Below, piece by piece: positions 11,372-24,029 of a stretch of DNA of 64,000 nucleotides (its first letter is position 1; every line of letters begins with the position of its first letter). The translations under genes were made by a program, and so were the position numbers. The notes under the pieces are model-generated. The model searched no databases. It was given only the letters and a program-made list of their open reading frames with translations, and had not been told where the DNA came from. The stretch is from Persicaria tinctoria (taxonomy: Eukaryota; Streptophyta; Magnoliopsida; Caryophyllales; Polygonaceae). The stretch covers positions 2,104,001-2,168,000 of the forward strand of contig JBANSL010000009.1 in the NCBI GenBank assembly GCA_037127255.1. Direction: 5' to 3'.

Positions 11372-13585
11372 GACTCGAGGAGGACAACGCCCGATGAAGC
11401 TGGGCTGCCTTATGACCCTAGCAATGACTTTAGGACTCACAGATAACGGCCGTTCTGTATTCAAACGTATATAGAATAAGGATGCTCATTCGTAAATGCA
11501 ATTCCTAAGCATGATACTACATGACATGCTCTTATGCATATGAAACACCTACATACTATATGACACATCCGGCAGGAGGTACTGGTTACTGAGTAAGCCC
11601 CGGAGGTACTTACCTGGCTAGCAGATCGGCAACAGGAGAATCTAAAACAGTATTCACAATCACAGAGTATCACCTAGTGCATAATGGAATATACATAAGT
11701 CTACATCCAACTATTAAGCACTCAAGCACAGATCAATCAATAGAACAAGTAACATATTATGAATGTCATTTCATCGCATCATTCGCTCCTCAAGACCACA
11801 TCGTTCTCCACAAGTCATTCAACAAATTCCGCATGTTCTTATACATCATTTCCGCACATACCTCAACGGTTCATCCAAAGTCATAAGACATAATTTGTGT
11901 GATATAAAATCCTACTAGATCGTCATAATTATCCAACATTTAATCTCATATAATAATTTACCACAAGTCATGCTATTAGTGATACATATCATATTGTTAG
12001 TCAAACGATCATATTATCATGCTAGTTAGTCATCGAATAGGTCTTATTCCCAAGTTAGTTTTAGAACCGTTTCAAATCCTAAATAAATAGTTAAGTATTC
12101 CGACCCTTAAAAAATACTCATCAAATTCCCTTTTAAATTTATTTATTAGATTACTTTCCAACCTTGAAATTCTTTTCCAAATTCTTTATAAATCTTGAAA
12201 TCCCAATAATATATTTTAAATCTCAAATAATATTACATGATATTTTAAATACCATTTATTTGACACTTTTATAAATTATTATTTCCAAATCCCCTAAAAT
12301 CGTGACCATTTTTATTTAATAAATCAACCCTTATAATCATCCCAAAATATAATAATTTATCTTTTAAATCCTCAATTACTATTATAATATATTTTAATTA
12401 CCGTTAATTAGTTAAAAAAATAAACGGATAACCCGAACCGAACCGAACCCGCAACTATATACTCATAACCGGTTAAACCAAACAAATAAATAAAATAAAA
12501 TAAAACGGAGGGCCCCCCACAAGTGTACAGCTTCTTCATCTTCTTCGTTCCAAAATGGAATTCCCGCCCCGCCAAAAGCTCCACCGAGGCTTCGCTCCCG
12601 CCGGCGCCAAGCTCCACCTCCGGGCCTCCGTCTCCGGCGTCTTCCAGCGCCCAGCTCCGCCTCGCCTCGGCCTCTTGTGCTCGCTCCTCGCTCGCACTCC
12701 CGGCCTCGCTCCCTTGCAGCGTTCTCAAGCTCGCCTCGCCCTCTCGGACACGCTCTCGAGCTTGCCGGAGCTCTCGAGCCCATCCGATCGTCCCGCACTC
12801 AGCCCTCACTCACTCTAGACTAATCCAAACATCGAAGGAAGCATGAATTCGAATCGAGGTAGGAAGAAATGTTCCGAGCTCACCGAGGTGATTTCGCGGA
12901 CGTCGGAGCTTCGATCGTAGTTCTGGGCGTTGTCAGTGGCTCGCGATGGCTCATCGGATCTGCATCGGACATGGGTGAGGGTGATGGCGAAGATCGGGGG
13001 TGATTTGGATTGTAAACGAAGGAGTATGGCTTACCGGAAGGGGCGTAGTGCGCTCGGAAAAGGCTTGGACACGAGGTGCTCTGGCCTTGTTCATGGAAAA
13101 AAACAGAGGAGGGCAGGGGAGTCGCTCGCGGTCGCTGCTGCTGGCTTCGGTGGTTGCGACGGCGTGCTCCGGTGGCTGGCGGCGTGGGGTGGTGAAGCCG
13201 AGAGAGCAGGTGAGTGACGGTGATGAAGAGTTCAAGATGGAGCGAAGTACTGAGCGGGGATGAGAGAGTTGGTGAGGATAAAGTGTGAGAATGGTTAAAA
13301 TCAATATCGGAAATAAATCCCGAATACGCGAATTTCAAATCCCGTAATTAGTTCTCAAATGTTAGTTTCCCCGACTCTCGCTCTCTCGGTCAATTAGATT
13401 CTTAAAATCGACAAGGATATCGTCATCCGATAATTATTTTGAATTTTGGAGGTAAAAGGATGGAAATTATTCGTCAAATTTTATATTCCGGTCGGAATTC
13501 GCTAAACGAGTTTTAAAACCGATTTAATTTCATTTTTAATTCTCTTTTTCCGAAAAATTAGGATTTGAAAATCCGAGTCTTTACA
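10602..13585 (-). repeat. 3' LTR of retrotransposon 1
   Basis: 2984 bp. It aligns along its length with 18594-21722. It lacks 90 bp present in the other LTR at 21308-21397 (deletion at short GGGGA homology), lacks one 18-bp repeat unit, and has a shorter (AT)n tract. GC-rich sequence at about 12500-13250 gives overlapping open frames on both strands that are not considered genes. Confidence 0.92.
11324..11369. repeat. (AT)n microsatellite in 3' LTR
   Basis: About 23 AT dinucleotides. The equivalent tract in the 5' LTR is at 19335-19415, so the two LTRs differ by replication slippage. Confidence 0.95.
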
Positions 13586-13606
13586 TCATCCGCCTCTAAA
13601 AACAGG
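13586..13606 (-). promoter_or_regulatory. Probable polypurine tract of retrotransposon 1
   Basis: Immediately inside the 3' LTR the minus strand reads TTTTTAGAGGCGGATGA, purine-rich and directly abutting TGTAAAG at the LTR start. Retrotransposon 2 has the matching AGAGGTGGATGA at 35753-35764. The position and composition fit a plus-strand primer; the exact limits are inferred. Confidence 0.6.
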
Positions 13607-16600
13607 TCTCGTCCCCGAGACTAAAATCATTTTCAAACAGGGGATGAAGATTAGAATTGGTGCGTTTAAGGATCATGTCATTGATCTCGTGAACACCTCA
13701 TAAGTGCCCTTATGAGATCCTCATAGTACCGTTGTCGTGATCATAATATCCCCAATATACCGTAGTAAGGATGTAATATGGGCCCCTACCACATCCTTAC
13801 TCCGACTCCTTGGCCATATCATGACTCAAATACTTGTATCCACTTCGTGGGGCGCTATAATGAAAACTAGGGTCGCACTAATTTCTTAAAATCCAAGTTA
13901 GTCTCTTTTGAAACACAATTCAAAATTTCAAGTTCGGCGTTAGTCAAAAATCATTTCCAACTTCTCAGTTCATCCTACTATCCAACTCTAAGGGCTAATC
14001 CCATATTTTCTTCCTAGGCTCCAAGTCAGAATCAAATTTCAATAATTCAGCTTCTATCATTTCTATCATCATGCATCGTATATAGAATAGTAATCATGTC
14101 TCACGTTTATAGTAGGACATAACACATCAAGGATGGTCGCATACCAACATATCTAGCACATCATCACCTCAACGAGGCTCATCACATCATATCAATCAGA
14201 TAAGCACGTCATATTAAATAGATAAGCACATCATATCAACCAGGTAAGCACATCATACTCATGCTACTGCCAAGCGTCATCACATTAGAGATAAACAAGT
14301 ACTTCCGTACACTAGCATTCCATCGAGTTCAAGGGATAACTATGTTAGTACTAATAGTTCAATATTGTCAACGACAATACATCATAGAATCAAAAATCGT
14401 CCATAGCATAGAATTCGCACCACATTCGGCCCCAAGTAAAGCGTACGTTAGATCACATCCTTAAGAGAACCTGCCTATAACTATCAATGATGACAAGACA
14501 CGACCACTACCCATCAGCTCTTGCATTAAGATCAAATTCACCAAGGTCTACCAACCCAAACCACTACTAGGTATCCCAACTCCTATTCCATCAAGCCATC
14601 TAAGGGCCAATCCATTTCGACATCCCGATCTCAAGTCTTACCTTCCACTCGACCATCTAACTATTTCTCGGAGTTCTCAATCACACGGTTTCCTGCTCCG
14701 ACAAGCTTAACAACTCGACCAACTATGTACCAAGACTCCTTATCAAGCGCACCCTCCCCCTTGGGGTCCTCTAACGGTCCCATCTTCGCCTTCTCAGAGA
14801 GATCCCAAGTCCCTAACTTAACCTCCCTCACAGTCGATCTAGACGCTTCTTAACAATCTCGCTTACTCTTCCTAGGCTCTCAAGACTCCGCCCGACCATC
14901 ATCTCCTAAAGAGACATCTCGAATCACCTTGCTAACTTAATCATACTTCTCACGCCACTAACCACTCTCACTAACCATCCACCTCTAAGAACCCAACTCA
15001 TGCTGACCATCTCACACCTGACACTCCTGACCAATTCTAACGCAGAACCTAACTAGTGGTACTCCCAACCACGAATCACCATGACCCTCAAGCTGACCCA
15101 CTCTAGATCCTCTTCCCATCATACTCTACCTGGACTAGTCCCCTCAACTCCGTATGTTTTCCCAAATTGTCTTAGATCACGCTTCCTTAAACTTCGAAAT
15201 CTCTACCGCTTAAACTCTTATGTACCAATCATCATTTTCACCGAATTCCTATAACATCATCGTCCGAATTTCCTATGTACCGCAACTTCACCAACCTTCT
15301 AAAATCTCTTATCATCTAGCGTCCTCAATACCTTCTGCTTGGCCTAGTTCCCAAATCCATACTCATAATCTCCCTATCTCAATCTTATGCCCACAGTCTT
15401 ACTAGAAATCTTAACTACATCCTTGCCTAGCTACCAGCCTTTCCTCGAAGATTCATCTCGCATCCTCAAATACCTCAATAGCCACAATAACCTCTACTCA
15501 TAAATCCCGATTCATTCCCTATGCCAAAATCCTCCAACAACGATCTAGAAATCCTTCACTCATAATTTCCCCAAACATTACCAATCCTATCTAAACAACC
15601 TCAACTACTCATCACACGAACAACCCTGATGTGAACAACCTAATATCCTCGATCGATAATTTCTCAAGCAACCTCATACTACTCTTCCTTGGCAATTCCT
15701 CAACCTCACCCCTTACCGAAATCGCTCCCACTCACAACACACACCACCTAGTCCCAAATTCTACGATTCCTCAGACGTTCCTTAATCGACCATCCTCGAC
15801 ACCGTCCATGATCCGCTCATAGACTATCTAGACACCTTCCTTAGCACACCAATCCGTCTCAAAACACATCCCCTCAAGAATCCCCCGATCAACTCCTAGC
15901 TTGCCCATCCACCTCTAGAACTATTCTAACTACCTCTACCCACACCCAATCTCAAGATCACCCTAATGAAACTAGTCCAGACCTCAGTCAAACACTCTCT
16001 TATACTACCCGCACACACTACCTGCCTAGACTACCACGTCTCACATGGACATCTCCCTCAAAATCTCGCCATATTAGCCCCACTGCTCACCTATGACCTA
16101 CCTGGAAGCTCATCTATACTCACAGACCATTATCTTTCACACATCCCAACTCACTCGGCTCTACCCCAAGCTAACACATCATTTCTGCACCCCATCTCAC
16201 ACGACCAAAGACCCAATCCGAATACCTTAATCCACCTGCCACTTTCCAACCCGTCTCATTGAAGAATCTCACGACTCAAGCTCAAGAAGAAAGCACTCCC
16301 ATGCATATAACCCATAACCTACTCACCCGCAAGTCAGTATACCAAGCACCAAGGCACATCGTCATAGAAACAAGTTAGTCAGGCAATCATTGCTACCAAT
16401 TCAGCACATCCATCATCACACATTCAATTATGTCAGTTATATGCCTATCACAAAACATCAATTCCGATTAGTATAGAAGAATCCACAATTTGAATTAAGA
16501 ATGCTCTTCCTCGTGTCAGTTGGAATGAATCTGTTAACGATTGTCATCTTTGAAGCATATTCGTCCTTTTTGCCCTCGGTGACGTTGTTCCTGGGGCCTG

Positions 16601-18577
16601 AGGGGTCATGGACCCATCACACTTCCGTTGCGCCACTACGGTGCCACTTGGTCGTCGGTCCTTTCTTGCATATCGGCGCTCATCGAAGGATCGCAAGAGT
16701 TAGAAGTTAGACCGGGACTAGGGACGACGAGACCAAGGATAACATCCCAACCCGAGAGTTACAATGACGCTCTTATAATTATGGCACGCAAACACATAAA
16801 AATCAAGAGATATCATCACATTATTTCACACTAGTATGCACCTATCTCAAGAAATATCGATTTACGCATTCATAATATGTTCATATAATCATCTTTATAT
16901 GTGCGCAGAACAAGCTAGCAACTTATCATTTCATTCACCAATCATGCTTGACAGACTAAGAACATGTATGCACAGACTGACATGGGACACGTGTGGCCCA
17001 AGTTATGCAAGATCTAGCAAACATCATAGGATATCATATGCACGACTTATCAGTCATTTAGATACACAATTAAGCAAGTCATAATATTACGAAAAGCAGG
17101 CTAAGATGTACCCTAAAAATCATGCTAATGGTATGCTCAGTTCATACATGGTTGTTATAGCAACTATCTCATCACATACATCGATATTCGCATAATAAGA
17201 CTAGGACGTCACACAATCATACGAGGGCCTATAACTGGAGGTATATGTCTTACATGAGACTAGAAATACTCATTAAACATGTACACAACCAATGAGGTCC
17301 AATTAGGTTAATCTGTCATTCTAAGTCATCCAATTCACGTTTTAAACATGCAACGAGAGTTGAACGCACTATCATGGACCTAGTTCATAGGGAGACAATA
17401 ATCATGGGAATTCAATACATACGACACATACATCAACTCATAAGTGCAACCATGCAATGTACCGAGAAAGTCATGCTGAATTATACCAATATAGCATGTC
17501 ATTAAATCACAAAGAGGTTATCATTATAACTTGACAGAATTCTCTAAGGACAATCGCCGACTCACCACCCCGTTTCCCCATGGGACGCTATTATGACTTG
17601 CTGGGTAGGACACAAGGACATTCACGCCGTTTCCGATAGATGAGGGTAGAACTCGTGTTTAGACTCTTGTGACAAGAAGACATGGTTGGCCATTACGAGG
17701 ATCGAAAGGGATGACTCCATAAGACAACTCACTTCTATCTCGAAACGATTTAAATCCTCACTCCCACTAACATACTCAGGTAACCCTCACACCTGACACG
17801 ATTTCCGAAGGTATTTAGTTGACCGACCCAAAAATCCTCGTGAAAGACCCCAATCACAGGTACGAGACTCGATAGAAGCATCGATGGTGGGATACGAAAC
17901 AAGACTCTAAATAGGGGAGCGGATGCTTCTCGACCCTTGCTAACATGCCTAGATGTTTTGGTGGGGCGGATGACAAAGTCAGAACCATCAGGGGGTTTGA
18001 ATTATGAAAGAGCTATTTCGACAAAACAGGAATTCCAATTACATAAGAACAAGGTTATCCCGTTTGCACAGTTATTCAACACATGATTCAAGTCAAGGCA
18101 TACTGATTCGTTCGCTATCCTAAGCACAATAGAGCACTCATCACGGAAGCAATCAACAAGATTAATATGATCCTCTTCGAGGAGGATCGCCCTCAAGCCC
18201 AATTGCATATATGTACATATATAAACATAAGCATAGAGACGATCCATGCCGTCCTTCAAGGGACAACTGACCGGAGGGGCAAAACCTCACGACCTCCTAA
18301 CTCAATACTCCAACCTCCGTGGTGTTCCTTGGAGTCTTCTAGGACCATTATAAATAAAAGCTAGTATTTTGCCTACCGTTCCCCGAATTCTAAATCCATA
18401 AGGGATGTCTACCGCTTGGGTCTCTACCCACGAGATTATTTCCCCTTTATTCATTTTAGGTTTTAAGTACAATTAAATTCATTTTGCCCTTTATAAAATA
18501 TTTTCCAAAACCATTTGAAAACATTGGGCGATTTTCAAAACCTCTTCAACCTATTGTCCTCGGATTGCAAAACCTCA
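13607..18577 (-). other. Interior of retrotransposon 1, conserved but without recognisable coding
   Basis: About 5 kb. On the minus (element) strand it is G-rich and C-poor with frequent stops; the longest frame there is 85 codons at 18002-18259. The plus strand holds only short frames (up to 98 codons) created by its C-rich bias. No zinc knuckle, protease, reverse transcriptase or integrase motif was recognised. Much of it lines up with the interior of retrotransposon 2 at the same distance from the LTR, for example 17571-17630 with 39696-39755. It may be a LARD-like conserved non-coding interior or very old, decayed gag-pol. Confidence 0.6.
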
Positions 18578-18589
18578 GCTCTGATACCA
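18578..18589 (-). promoter_or_regulatory. Primer-binding site, initiator tRNA-Met type
   Basis: The minus strand reads TGGTATCAGAGC, complementary to the 3' end of plant initiator tRNA-Met, 4 nt inside the 5' LTR (18594-21722). This fixes the orientation of the element. Confidence 0.92.
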
Positions 18590-18593
18590 GCTT

Positions 18594-19330
18594 TGTAACG
18601 GCCCGGGATTATGATTCCCGAGTTACGTTTTGAGGGATAAAACCCCTCGTTGGGATCTTGCGCCCCGAGTACAGGTTGAAGGTTTGAAATCGAAGATGCG
18701 CAGTTTAAAGTGGGATTTCGCACCCAAACCCGGAAGGTCCGTTGGATACCCCAGGGTAAACCCCTGTACCTGTCCAAAGTCTACAACGCGCGAAAACCTT
18801 TATCATGCAAAGGACGAAAGTTCTGAAAACGATACAACCAGTGCCATGGCAAAGCCGGGTCAAAATGGAGTATAATAGGAAGAAATAAAAAAGGCATGAG
18901 TTTGGTGAAGTCATGGTTCACACACTCACTCTCCTCCATATGAATGGACCCCGTCATATCAACACAAAATAAAGTAGTAGATCGGGTACCTGAAACTATA
19001 CCACCAAGTCAGGCCAAGAGTCCGCCCGCGGGTCCTCTGACCGCGCTGAGGACATATAATACGCCTATACCTAGAATAAAGGTTGCCTTCATGCAGTACT
19101 GAAACAAAACCACACTATCATGCTCCTAATTCATATGTGCAGAATATTGAGGAAGGCCTTAAAAAAGAATACCAAGCGGTATATCCCTCTTTTACCACCA
19201 CCCCTCTTCCAGAAAAGGTGGAGACTGGCCAGTTCGATGTTATAATCATATCAAATCTCATCATGATATCATATCTCATCATCATATCATATCTCATCAT
19301 CATATCATATCTCATGCCCATCTCGTATCT

Positions 19331-19418
<88 letters not shown>

Positions 19419-21722
19419 GACTCGAGGAGGACAACGCCCGATGAAGCTGGGCTGCCTTATGACCCTAGCAATGACTTTAGGACTCACAGATAACGGTCGT
19501 TCTGTATTCAAACGCATATAGAATAAGGATGCTCATTCGTAAATGCAATTCCTAAGCATGATACTACATGACATGCTCTTATGCATATGAAACACCTACA
19601 TACTATATGACACATCAGGCAGGAGGTACTGGTTACTGAGTAAGCCCCGGAGGTACTTACCTGGCTAGCAGATCGGCAACAGGAGAATCTAACACAATAT
19701 TCACAATCACAGAGTATCACCTAGTGCATAATGGAATATACATAAGTCTACATCCAACTATTAAGCACTCAAGCACAGATCAATCAATAGAACAAGTAAC
19801 ATATTATGAATGTCATTTCATCGCATCATTCGCTCCTCAAGACCACATCGTTCTCCACAAGTCATTCAACAAATTCCGCATGTTCATATACATCATTTCC
19901 GCACATACCTCAACGGTTCATCCAAAGTCATAAGACATAATTTGTGTGATATAAAATCCTACTAGATCGTCATAATTATCCAACATTTAATCTCATATAA
20001 TAATTCACCGCAAGTCATGCTATTAGTGATACATATCATATTGTTAGTCAAACGATCATATTATCATGCTAGTTAGTCATCGAATAGGTCTTATTCCCAA
20101 GTTAGTTTTAGAACCGTTTCAAATCCTAAATAAATAGTTAAGTATTCCGACCCTTAAAAAATACTCATCAAATTCCCTTTTAAATTTATTTATTAGATTA
20201 CTTTCCAACCTTGAAATTCTTTTCCAAATTCTTTATAAATCTTGAAATCCCAATAATATATTTTAAATCTCAAATAATATTACATGATATTTTAAATACC
20301 ATTTATTTGACACTTTTATAAATTATTATTTCCAAATCCCCTAAAATCGTGACCATTTTTATTTAATAAATCAACCCTTATAATCATCCCAAAATATAAT
20401 AATTTATCTTTTAAATCCTCAATTACTATTATAATATATTTTAATTACCGTTAATTAGTTAAAAAAATAAACGGATAACCCGAACCGAACCGAACCCGCA
20501 ACTATATACTCATAACCGGTTAAACCAAACAAATAAATAAATAAAATAAAACGGAGGGGCCCCCACAAGTGTACAGCTTCTTCATCTTCTTCGTTCCAAA
20601 ATGGAATTCCCGCCCCGCCAAAAGCTCCACCGAGGCTTCGCTCCCGCCGGCGCCAAGCTCCACCTCCAGGCCTCCGTCTCCGGCGTCTTCCAGCGCCCAG
20701 CTCCGCCTCGCCTCGGCCTCTTGTGCTCGCTCCTCGCTCGCACTCCCGGCCTCGCTCCCTTGCAGCGTTCTCAAGCTAGCCTCTCCCTCTCGGACACGCT
20801 CTCGAGCTTGCCAGAGCTCTCGAGCCCATCCGATCGTCCCGCACTCAGCCCTCACTCACTCTAGAATAATCCAAACATCGAAGGAAGCATGAATTCGAAT
20901 CGAGGTATGAAGAAAAGTTCGGAGCTCATTGAGGTGATTTCGCGGACGTCGGAGCTTCGATCGTAGTTCTGGGTGTCGTCGGTGGCTCGCGATGGCTCAT
21001 CGGATCTGCATCGGACATGGGTGAGGGTGATGGCGAAGATCGGGGGGTGATTTGGATTGGAAACGAAGGATTATGGCTTACCGGAAGGGGTGTAGTGCGC
21101 TCGGAAAAGGCTTGGACACGGGCTGCTCTGGCCTTGTTCACGGAAAAAAACAGAGGAGGGAAGGGGAGCCGCTCGCGGTCGCTGCTGCTGGCTTCGGTGG
21201 TGGCGACGGCGTGCTCTGGTGGCTGGCGGCGTGGGGTGGTGAAGCCGAGAGAGCAGGTGAGTGACGATGATGAAGAGTTCAAGATGGAGCGAAGTACTGA
21301 GCGGGGATGGTGATGGAGCACGTGGGTGATGAAGAATGTCGATGATGTTGAATGAAACTAACAGGGATGATGGTAATTTGAAGGAGGTATGGGGAGATGA
21401 GAGAGTTGGTGAGGATAGAGTGTGAGAATGGTTAAAATCAATATCGGAAATAAATCCCGAATACGCGAATTTTGAATTCCGTAATTAGTTCTCAAATGTT
21501 AGTTTCCCCGACTCTCGTTCTCTTGGTCAATTAGATTCTTAAAATCAACAAGGATATCGTTATCCGATAATTATTTTGAATTTTCGAGGTAAAAGGATGG
21601 AAATTATTCGTAAAATTTTATATTCCGGTCGGAATTCGCTAAACGAGTTTTAAAACCGATTTAATTTCAGTTTTAATTCTCTTTTTCCGAAAAATTAGGA
21701 TTTGAAAATCCGAGTCTTTACA
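18594..21722 (-). repeat. 5' LTR of retrotransposon 1
   Basis: 3129 bp, from TGTAACGG to CTTTACA on the plus strand. In element orientation it ends with a hairpin-forming GC-rich block (plus strand GAGGGATAAAACCCCTC). The 145-bp length difference from the other LTR is almost wholly explained by three indels: 90 bp, one 18-bp unit and about 35 bp of (AT)n. Point differences are few, so insertion is fairly recent. Confidence 0.92.
19335..19415. repeat. (AT)n microsatellite in 5' LTR
   Basis: About 40 AT dinucleotides, nearly twice the length of the matching tract in the 3' LTR. Confidence 0.95.
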
Positions 21723-21727
21723 AGATA

Positions 21728-21988
21728 TTAGATAGATTATTTAATTGAAAAAGATAAATTCTCTATCTAATTAAATTAAAATATAAGGTTATATCCAATT
21801 CTAATTAAATTAGGTCTAATTATATGTTATTAATATATTAATTTTATTATAATCTATTATATATAATAAAGTTTTATCTTATATAATAGCCCGTGATCAT
21901 AAAGTAGACCGGTGATAATAATTTTATCTTATAAAATACCAACCGAACATGAAATAATTGGGTCTAATTTAAAGAACGCCGGTGGCAA
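21728..21988. other. AT-rich flank between retrotransposon 1 and the Mutator-like element
   Basis: No gene. The words GATCATAAAGTAGACCG, TTATCTTATAAAAT and AATTGGGTCT recur at about 27080-27200 on the other side of the Mutator-like element, so that element sits inside an older repeat present in more than one unit here. Confidence 0.45.
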
Positions 21989-22305
21989 TAGTTATAAGGG
22001 TGTTTTTGCTAAATAGCTTATTTTGAAGAGAAAATTTGGTGAAATATCACCTTTTGATAATTTAACTAGGTTATTAGCATCTTAACTTATTAAATGGGCC
22101 GGCCTAACACCCCTTGGAAACTAATTAGCCCCCTAACACTTTCCATTTCATTCTCTCCAAGCTCTATCTCTCGCGCTCCGATGGCGATTTGGGGCTGTGT
22201 TGGCGGACTCGGATCTATGGCGGATCTGAGCCGAGGTCGCCGGATGTGAGCCGAGGTCGCCGGATCTAATCGAGGGAGGGATCTCAGCTTTGGCTCGCCG
22301 GATCT

Positions 22306-23707
22306 ATGGCAAGCGAGGGAGGTCGAGCGAGGGCGGATCTCAGATCTGAGCCGAGGTCGAGCGAGTCCAGATCTGAGCCGAGGTCGAGCGAGGCCGATCG
22401 GCCGGAGCGAGGGATTGAGGAGCGGCGGCCGGAGCGAGGGCTGCGTCCAGAATCTTCAGATCGTGTACAGACGATTGAGTTCGAGAAGATTCTGGAGGTT
22501 CCTAGAGAGGAGAGAGATAGGGTTCAGCGTAGGCAGGTAATTGACCGCGCGGCCGCGGCTATTGCTGCCGCCCGGGCCATTCTCGATCAGGATTCTCCGC
22601 AACCGCAACCGGAGGTCCGTGATCGGAAGGATTCGGCAGCCATTGGAGAGAGTGAGATCGGAATTAGGTCACAAGATGGAGGTAATTTTGGTTTCTTATT
22701 TCTTGATGCTGTTAAGCTTTACCTGTTTAATTAGGGGGTTTAGATTGGATTTATGACATTGCAGACCTCCTAGATGTGTCTTTCTATGTGGATTCATGTC
22801 CAATTGCTCTGCATATTTTAGCTTCTGTCTGTTTTAGTAGCATTATCAAAGTGCTAGGAGGATTAATTATTGAAGATAATACTGTATCTGGAAGCATTTA
22901 TTCTGGCATATTCATTTTAAATTCCCTGTTTTGCTTGCATCAGTTTGCAATTATGCAGTTGATGGTTTTGGGTGTGAATGTGTGATATGTTCAGGTTGGT
23001 TGGAGGGGTCCCTTTTTTATTGTGATTGGGACATATCAGTTATCGGTTGTGAACTACTCTTATTTTGTCGAACACTGGAGTTACAACTTTGACATTGTAG
23101 TTTGGAAGCTTATTTTATAACTGAGATTCAGACTTGTTCTACTTGTATATGTGTGTGTGAATTACCAGGGAAACTGCCTCAAAACTCATACAATCGACAA
23201 ACTCGACCTTCTCAAATTGGAACGCTTGGACAAGACTTTTGGAGCTGGATACCCCCTCCTGGGAATGATTCATTGAAGGATGGTAGCAGTATCTCAAAAA
23301 TAGCTCAAAAGCCTTCTGTTGATGCAAATCAAATGAGTGAATTGTTGGAAAAATATCCATCTGCTGATATCCTCAGGATTCCTTTGGAGAGCAAACTTTA
23401 TGAGAGCAAGATTACATCTTCTCTTCCACCTTTACAGTCTTGGTTGGAAAGGGGAAAGATGGATGATTCCATTACCATTTCAGAGAACGCCGCCTTGAAC
23501 AAAGACCACGAGATTCAATTTACGGAACATGCAGCAAAAGCAGCTCGTGCTTTGGATGAATTTGATGAGAGCCCTTCTCATGGGACTTATGATGATGGAT
23601 CAATGTGGTGGAGGGATTTCAGCAGGACTCCAATGAACCAGATTGGAGCTGGATTCACCCAGCAATGGCAACAAGCGAATTCGAGTTTCGGTTACAAGCT
23701 TCCATGA
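22306..23707 (+). CDS. Captured two-exon coding sequence in the Mutator-like element (22306-22681, 23169-23707)
   Basis: The frame is open for 304 codons across a GT-AG intron (22682-23168; donor GGTAATT, acceptor TTACCAG) and splice phase is kept. The N-terminal 45 or so residues are a repetitive Arg/Glu/Ser stretch (EPRSSESRSEPRSSE) that comes from the GC-rich block repeated inverted at 26500-26600, so they belong to the transposon. After that the protein looks like a normal plant protein: FEKILEVPREERDRVQRRQ, an Ala-rich helix, then LGQDFWSWIPPP, LPPLQSWLERGKMDDS and SMWWRDFSRTP. I do not recognise the parent gene. Without a chaperone, enzyme or membrane motif no function is proposed. Expression is unknown; a chimeric Pack-MULE transcript is the simplest reading, and the ATG at 22306 is only the first in frame. 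Confidence 0.6.
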
Positions 23708-24029
23708 TAATCAAACCAAAATATTGTTGTTCAACTTACTGAAAAAAATTCATTCTTTTGGAGGATTTCTGTGTAATTTAGAACAAGGTAATTAGGGAAT
23801 CCTTAGACTACAGATTGTGGATACTCAATAGCTATAATTTCTGAGTTGAATTTCAATATGTGAATATATTTTTTTTTAATTAATGTACCTTGGAATCAAA
23901 ATGTTATATTTATATACAACAGCTTGTTAATTCAGATGGCTCAGTTGACATTTCTAGTTGAATTACCATTTGAAAAACGTTGTAAACATGAGGAAGCAAT
24001 TAAGATATCTTATTCAAAGTGTAAGTTGA

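Larger units (their letters stand above)
10602..21722 (-). mobile_element. Complete LTR retrotransposon 1 (LARD-like, no recognisable gag-pol)
   Basis: The 11.1-kb element is bounded by long direct repeats that read TGTAACGG...CTTTACA on the plus strand, so TG...CA in both directions. It is flanked by the 5-bp target duplication AGATA (10597-10601 and 21723-21727). The primer-binding site sits next to the right LTR in reverse, so the element runs on the minus strand: its 5' LTR is 18594-21722 and its 3' LTR is 10602-13585. The initiator tRNA-Met site and 5-bp duplication fit LTR retrotransposons generally; the superfamily (Ty3/gypsy is likely) cannot be proved without pol. The interior has no long minus-strand frame. 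Confidence 0.93.

Noticed and set aside
12408..13338. Several open frames of 87-152 codons on both strands, repeated at 20520-21321
   Set aside because: They overlap each other in the GC-rich part of the LTRs of retrotransposon 1, have no domain, and differ between the two LTRs by frame-affecting changes.
14261..17084. Plus-strand frames of 61-98 codons inside retrotransposon 1, and similar ones at 36591-38555
   Set aside because: They lie antisense to the element, are rich in Ser, Pro, Thr, Leu and His from C-rich composition, and are not kept between the two copies.
17930..18010. Plus-strand peptide with MPRCFGGADD, also near 40066 as MPKYFGGAHD, vaguely like a gag start
   Set aside because: It is on the strand opposite to the element as fixed by the primer-binding site, is short, and lacks any further gag similarity.
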